From positions 1 through 8,668 of the forward strand of contig JASEGF010000081.1 of NCBI GenBank assembly GCA_030017935.1: a stretch of 8,668 nucleotides of DNA, written 5' to 3'. Below, one piece after another: positions 5,590 to 8,668 of the stretch (within the stretch, counting starts at the first letter, position 1; every line of letters begins with the position of its first letter). The translations under genes were made by a program, and so were the position numbers. Source of the stretch: Bacteroidales bacterium. GTDB lineage: Bacteria; Bacteroidota; Bacteroidia; Bacteroidales; DTU049. Below the pieces are notes generated by a model. It did not search any database and had not been told where the DNA came from. It worked only from the letters and a program-made list of their open reading frames with translations.

Positions 5590-6942
5590 ATGAAAGAACA
5601 TTTTAAAATAAAAAAGGGACTGGATATTCCTTTAGAAGGTGTAGCTCCATTAAAAGACTTACCCAATATTTCAAGTGATAAGTATGCTATTTTACCACCA
5701 GATTTTAGACTTTTAACGCCGAGATTACTCGTACAAGAAGGGGATGATATATTAGCTGGAGAACCAATAATTCAAAATAAATTAAATGAAAATATTTTCA
5801 TTACATCTCCTATAAGTGGTAAAGTAACTGCTATCATAAGAGGAGAAAAAAGAATACTAAAACAAATAATTATTACACCTAAATTCCCACAAGAGTATAA
5901 AATTTTTAATATTCCAACCACATTAGATAGAGATAATATTATTAAACTTTTACTAGAATCAGGCCTTTGGGTAAATATAAAGCAACGTCCCTATGGTATC
6001 ATAGCTAATCCATCAGATACACCAAAAGCTATTTATATTTCTGCCTTTGATAGTTCTCCATTAGCTCCAGATCCAGATTATTTAATCAAGGGTGAAGAAA
6101 AAAATTTTCAAAAAGGTATTGATATTATAAAAAAATTAACTTCTGGACCTATTTATTTAAATATTTCTTCATCACGTAATAAATCTGACTTTTACAAAAA
6201 TATTAAAAATGTAGAGTTACATTATTTCGAAGGACCACACCCTGTAGGTAATGTTAGCGTACAAATTTCTAGAATTAGTCCAATAAATAAAGGTGATATT
6301 TATTGGTATTTATATCCACAAGATGTAATTTTTATCGGTAGATTATTCCAAAATGGGAAATTAGATTTGCATAGAAAAATAGTATTAACTGGAAGCGAAC
6401 TCACTGATCGTGGCTATATTACAACATTACCTGGCATTTCTATGCAAGCATTACTCAATAATAGATTAAAACAAAATAATGTACGTGTGATTAGTGGTAA
6501 TGCATTGACAGGCACTAATGCAGGATTAGATGGATTTCTCAGCTATTATGACAATCAGATTACAGTGATACCAGAAGGAAATTATTACGATTTCTTTGGA
6601 TGGGTAGCACCTAAATTTACAAAATATAGTCCTTCTCGAATGATTATGAATTGGCTCATCAGAAGTAAGAAGAAAAAATATGTTTTAGATACTAATATGC
6701 ACGGCGAAGAGCGACCTTTTGTACTCAGCGATCAATATGATAAATACTTTCCTTTTGATATCTATCCCGTGTATTTACTAAAAGCTATACTTAGCGAAAA
6801 TATTGAGCAAATGGAAAACCTGGGAATTTACGAAATTGTAGAAGAAGACTTTGCACTACCAGAGTATGCTTGCGTGTCTAAAATCAATTTACAAGAAATA
6901 GTAAGGAAAGGTATAGACCTAATGATAAAAGAAACTACTTAA
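5590..6942 (+). CDS. nqrA: Na+-translocating NADH:quinone reductase subunit A
   Basis: NqrA is the cytoplasmic, membrane-associated subunit of Na+-NQR, which oxidises NADH, reduces quinone and exports sodium. It has no transmembrane segment and is implicated in quinone binding. The 450-aa length is normal. Recognisable features are the N-terminal GLDIPLEG (10-17), a barrel-sandwich (biotinyl/lipoyl-like) region with LLVQEGDDILAGEPI (46-60) and SPISGKVTAIIRGEKR (73-88), and the family stretch SGLWVNIKQRPYGIIANPSD followed by TPKAIYISAFDSSPLAPD (about 124-161). The C-terminal part is also collinear with the family. It is first in the nqr operon, 23 bp before nqrB. The start at 5590 fits the family N-terminus, and no Shine-Dalgarno is present. 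Confidence 0.95.
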   Translation: MKEHFKIKKGLDIPLEGVAPLKDLPNISSDKYAILPPDFRLLTPRLLVQEGDDILAGEPIIQNKLNENIFITSPISGKVTAIIRGEKRILKQIIITPKFPQEYKIFNIPTTLDRDNIIKLLLESGLWVNIKQRPYGIIANPSDTPKAIYISAFDSSPLAPDPDYLIKGEEKNFQKGIDIIKKLTSGPIYLNISSSRNKSDFYKNIKNVELHYFEGPHPVGNVSVQISRISPINKGDIYWYLYPQDVIFIGRLFQNGKLDLHRKIVLTGSELTDRGYITTLPGISMQALLNNRLKQNNVRVISGNALTGTNAGLDGFLSYYDNQITVIPEGNYYDFFGWVAPKFTKYSPSRMIMNWLIRSKKKKYVLDTNMHGEERPFVLSDQYDKYFPFDIYPVYLLKAILSENIEQMENLGIYEIVEEDFALPEYACVSKINLQEIVRKGIDLMIKETT

Positions 6943-6965
6943 TAATTAAAAAAATAAATATTGAT

Positions 6966-8156
6966 ATGAATTGGTTAAGGTCATTTTTAGACAAAATAAA
7001 GCCAAATTTCGAAAAAGGAGGTAAACTTTACTTTCTTCATTCCACGTTTGAGGCTTTTGAAGTCTTTTTTTTCGTACCAAATAAAGTTACTGAAAAAGGA
7101 TCTCACATAAGAGATTATGTAGATTTGAAACGATTGATGACACATGTACTAATAGCTCTAGCTCCAATTGTTTTGTTTGGCATGTTTAATGTAGGACTTC
7201 AGCATTTCAGACTGCAATTAGGGTTAGATGTAGATGCATGGGGGCAAGTTGTTAAAGAAATTGGTTTTTGGCGAATATTTTGGTATGGATTTTTACATAT
7301 ATTGCCAATAATAGTTGTAAGTTATGTTAGTGGACTTGCAGTGGAATTTGCCTCAGCACAAATAAGACATCATCAGGTGAATGAAGGTTTTCTAGTAACA
7401 GGCATGCTAATAGCATTAATAGTACCTCCCACAATACCATTATGGATGCTGTCAGTTGCGACAATCTTTGCTGTAATATTTGGTAAAGAAGTATTTGGTG
7501 GCACAGGGATGAATTTTCTAAATCCAGCATTGCTGACAAGAGCCTTTTTATTTTTTGCTTATCCTGCTAGTATGAGTGGTGATGCTATATGGGTAGCGAG
7601 CAAAGGATTGGATGTCATTAGTGGACCTACACCATTGGCTTTAGCTGCTCAAAATCAATTCGTTCAAGCTCCTTCTTTACTCACAATGTCTCTAGGATTC
7701 ATTCCAGGCTCTATAGGAGAAACCTCTAAAATATTAATAATTTTAGCAGCTATATATTTGATATTCACAGGTGTAGCTAATTTAAGAGTTATGATTAGTG
7801 CCTTAGTAGGTGCTGCTGCTATGGGAATAATTTTTAATCTATGGGGAGCTAACGAATATATGCAAATTCCATTTTATTATCATTTCTTTATTGGTGGTTT
7901 TTTATTTGGTGCAATATTTATGGCTACAGATCCCGTAACCTCTGCTCAAACTCCAACAGGCAAAATTTATTATGGTTTATTAATTGGTATATTCTGCGTA
8001 CTAATACGAGTTGTAAATCCAGCTTATCCAGAGGGAGCGATGCTTGCTATATTATTAATGAATGTTTTTGCTCCATTAATTGATCATTTAGTAGTGCAAC
8101 AAAATATTAATCGTCGTAAAAAAAGGGCTTTATTATCTCAAACAATTAAATCATAA
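6966..8156 (+). CDS. nqrB: Na+-translocating NADH:quinone reductase subunit B
   Basis: NqrB is a polytopic inner-membrane subunit of Na+-NQR that carries a covalently bound FMN and lines the sodium path. The 396-aa protein has about ten hydrophobic segments, between residues 58 and 375, and the family stretches VNEGFLVTGMLIALIVPPTI (138-157), FGKEVFGGTGMNFLNPALLTR (172-192) and MATDPVTSAQTPTGK (319-333). The flavinylation site corresponds to T222 in SGPT (219-222), equivalent to T236 of Vibrio cholerae NqrB. The usual motif is S/T-G-A-T, so proline replaces alanine here while the acceptor threonine is kept. The soluble N-terminus and the length are normal. Only 4 bp separate its stop from nqrC, indicating co-transcription. 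No Shine-Dalgarno is seen before the start. Confidence 0.95.
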   Translation: MNWLRSFLDKIKPNFEKGGKLYFLHSTFEAFEVFFFVPNKVTEKGSHIRDYVDLKRLMTHVLIALAPIVLFGMFNVGLQHFRLQLGLDVDAWGQVVKEIGFWRIFWYGFLHILPIIVVSYVSGLAVEFASAQIRHHQVNEGFLVTGMLIALIVPPTIPLWMLSVATIFAVIFGKEVFGGTGMNFLNPALLTRAFLFFAYPASMSGDAIWVASKGLDVISGPTPLALAAQNQFVQAPSLLTMSLGFIPGSIGETSKILIILAAIYLIFTGVANLRVMISALVGAAAMGIIFNLWGANEYMQIPFYYHFFIGGFLFGAIFMATDPVTSAQTPTGKIYYGLLIGIFCVLIRVVNPAYPEGAMLAILLMNVFAPLIDHLVVQQNINRRKKRALLSQTIKS

Positions 8157-8160
8157 TATT

Positions 8161-8668
8161 ATGGCTAAATTTACAAATAGATATATAATTATATATTCAA
8201 TAATAATGATAGCAATAGTTGCCATATTATTGACTTTAGGTGCTACTGCCTTGAAACCTTTGCAAGATAAAAATAAAAAAAATGAAAAAATAGGCTATAT
8301 ACTTAGAGCATCTGGACAAAATTTTGATGCAAAAAATGCTGAAGATACATATAAACAATTATTAATAAAAGAAATAGCTATTAATGAAAAAGGAGAGGTA
8401 ATATCAGAATTTGATTATAATAATGGTCTGAAAGGGAATATTAGGCCTTTTGATATTGACATAAATGGTGAAGTGAAAAAATTCAAAGCAAGTGATTCAT
8501 ACATTTTGCCAATATACCTAATCAAAAATGAAAAAGATACACTCACTGTTATTCCTTTTTATGGTATGGGTTTGTGGAGTGCTATATGGGGATATGTAGC
8601 TTTAGAAAATGATTTAAATACTATTCATGGTGCTGTTTTTGATCATAAAGTTGAAACTCCAGGCCTTG
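8161..8668 (+). CDS. nqrC: Na+-translocating NADH:quinone reductase subunit C, 5' part
   Basis: The frame opens at the ATG at 8161 and runs to the right edge (169 complete codons). The product starts MAKFTNRYIIIYSIIMIAIV, with one transmembrane helix (about 8-31), followed by a periplasmic domain. It shows the NqrC stretch GLWSAIWGY and, near the edge, HGAVFDHKVETPGL, which leads into the FMN-binding domain (FMN_bind). The SGAT motif with the flavinylated threonine lies further downstream and is not in the window, so it cannot be checked. NqrC passes electrons within the Na+-NQR complex through its covalent FMN. The start is fixed by the 4-bp spacing from nqrB and by the membrane helix at the N-terminus. 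Confidence 0.93.
   Translation, partial: MAKFTNRYIIIYSIIMIAIVAILLTLGATALKPLQDKNKKNEKIGYILRASGQNFDAKNAEDTYKQLLIKEIAINEKGEVISEFDYNNGLKGNIRPFDIDINGEVKKFKASDSYILPIYLIKNEKDTLTVIPFYGMGLWSAIWGYVALENDLNTIHGAVFDHKVETPGL

Noticed and set aside
7013..7023. AAAAAGGAGGT inside nqrB, resembling a ribosome binding site
   Set aside because: It encodes conserved residues (EKGGK) of NqrB and has no start codon at a suitable distance downstream.
7327..7539. Minus-strand ORF of 70 codons
   Set aside because: It is antisense within the conserved membrane region of nqrB and shows no features of its own.

Overview
The window is very AT-rich and looks like ordinary chromosome of a member of the Bacteroidota. Four things point there: a PurM of the long (about 390 aa) Bacteroidota form, a TPR / beta-propeller / CarboxypepD_reg-like / OmpA protein of the PorE architectural class, start codons without recognisable Shine-Dalgarno sequences, and upstream boxes matching the Bacteroidota sigma-factor -7 consensus TAnnTTTG. 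Genus cannot be told from the sequence.

Layout. Bases 1-1599 (minus) hold the first 533 codons of a type IIA topoisomerase B subunit, most likely parE; its C-terminus lies off the left edge. A 201-bp AT-rich gap with a candidate parE promoter separates it from purM (1801-2967, minus), a purine biosynthesis enzyme. The 343-bp gap 2968-3310 is the most informative non-coding part. It holds a candidate purM promoter, a 242-bp transposase-less insertion (3013-3254) with terminal inverted repeats and a perfect 9-bp target duplication, and a strong intrinsic terminator for the next gene. Bases 3311-5410 (minus) encode the 699-aa PorE-like envelope protein. A 179-bp divergent intergenic region with a perfect 14-bp-arm palindrome separates it from the plus-strand nqr operon: nqrA (5590-6942), nqrB (6966-8156) and the start of nqrC (8161 to the right edge). 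nqrDEF would be expected beyond the edge.

How the genes work together. nqrABC belong to one membrane complex, the Na+-translocating NADH:quinone oxidoreductase, which couples NADH oxidation to sodium export. The other genes (DNA topology, purine synthesis, envelope) are housekeeping neighbours without an evident shared pathway. I found no undescribed multi-gene system here. The features most worth a second look are the small non-autonomous element, with four CACAAAG-like heptads in each arm of an internal inverted repeat and an insertion point between a terminator and the purM promoter, and the palindrome in the divergent promoter region.
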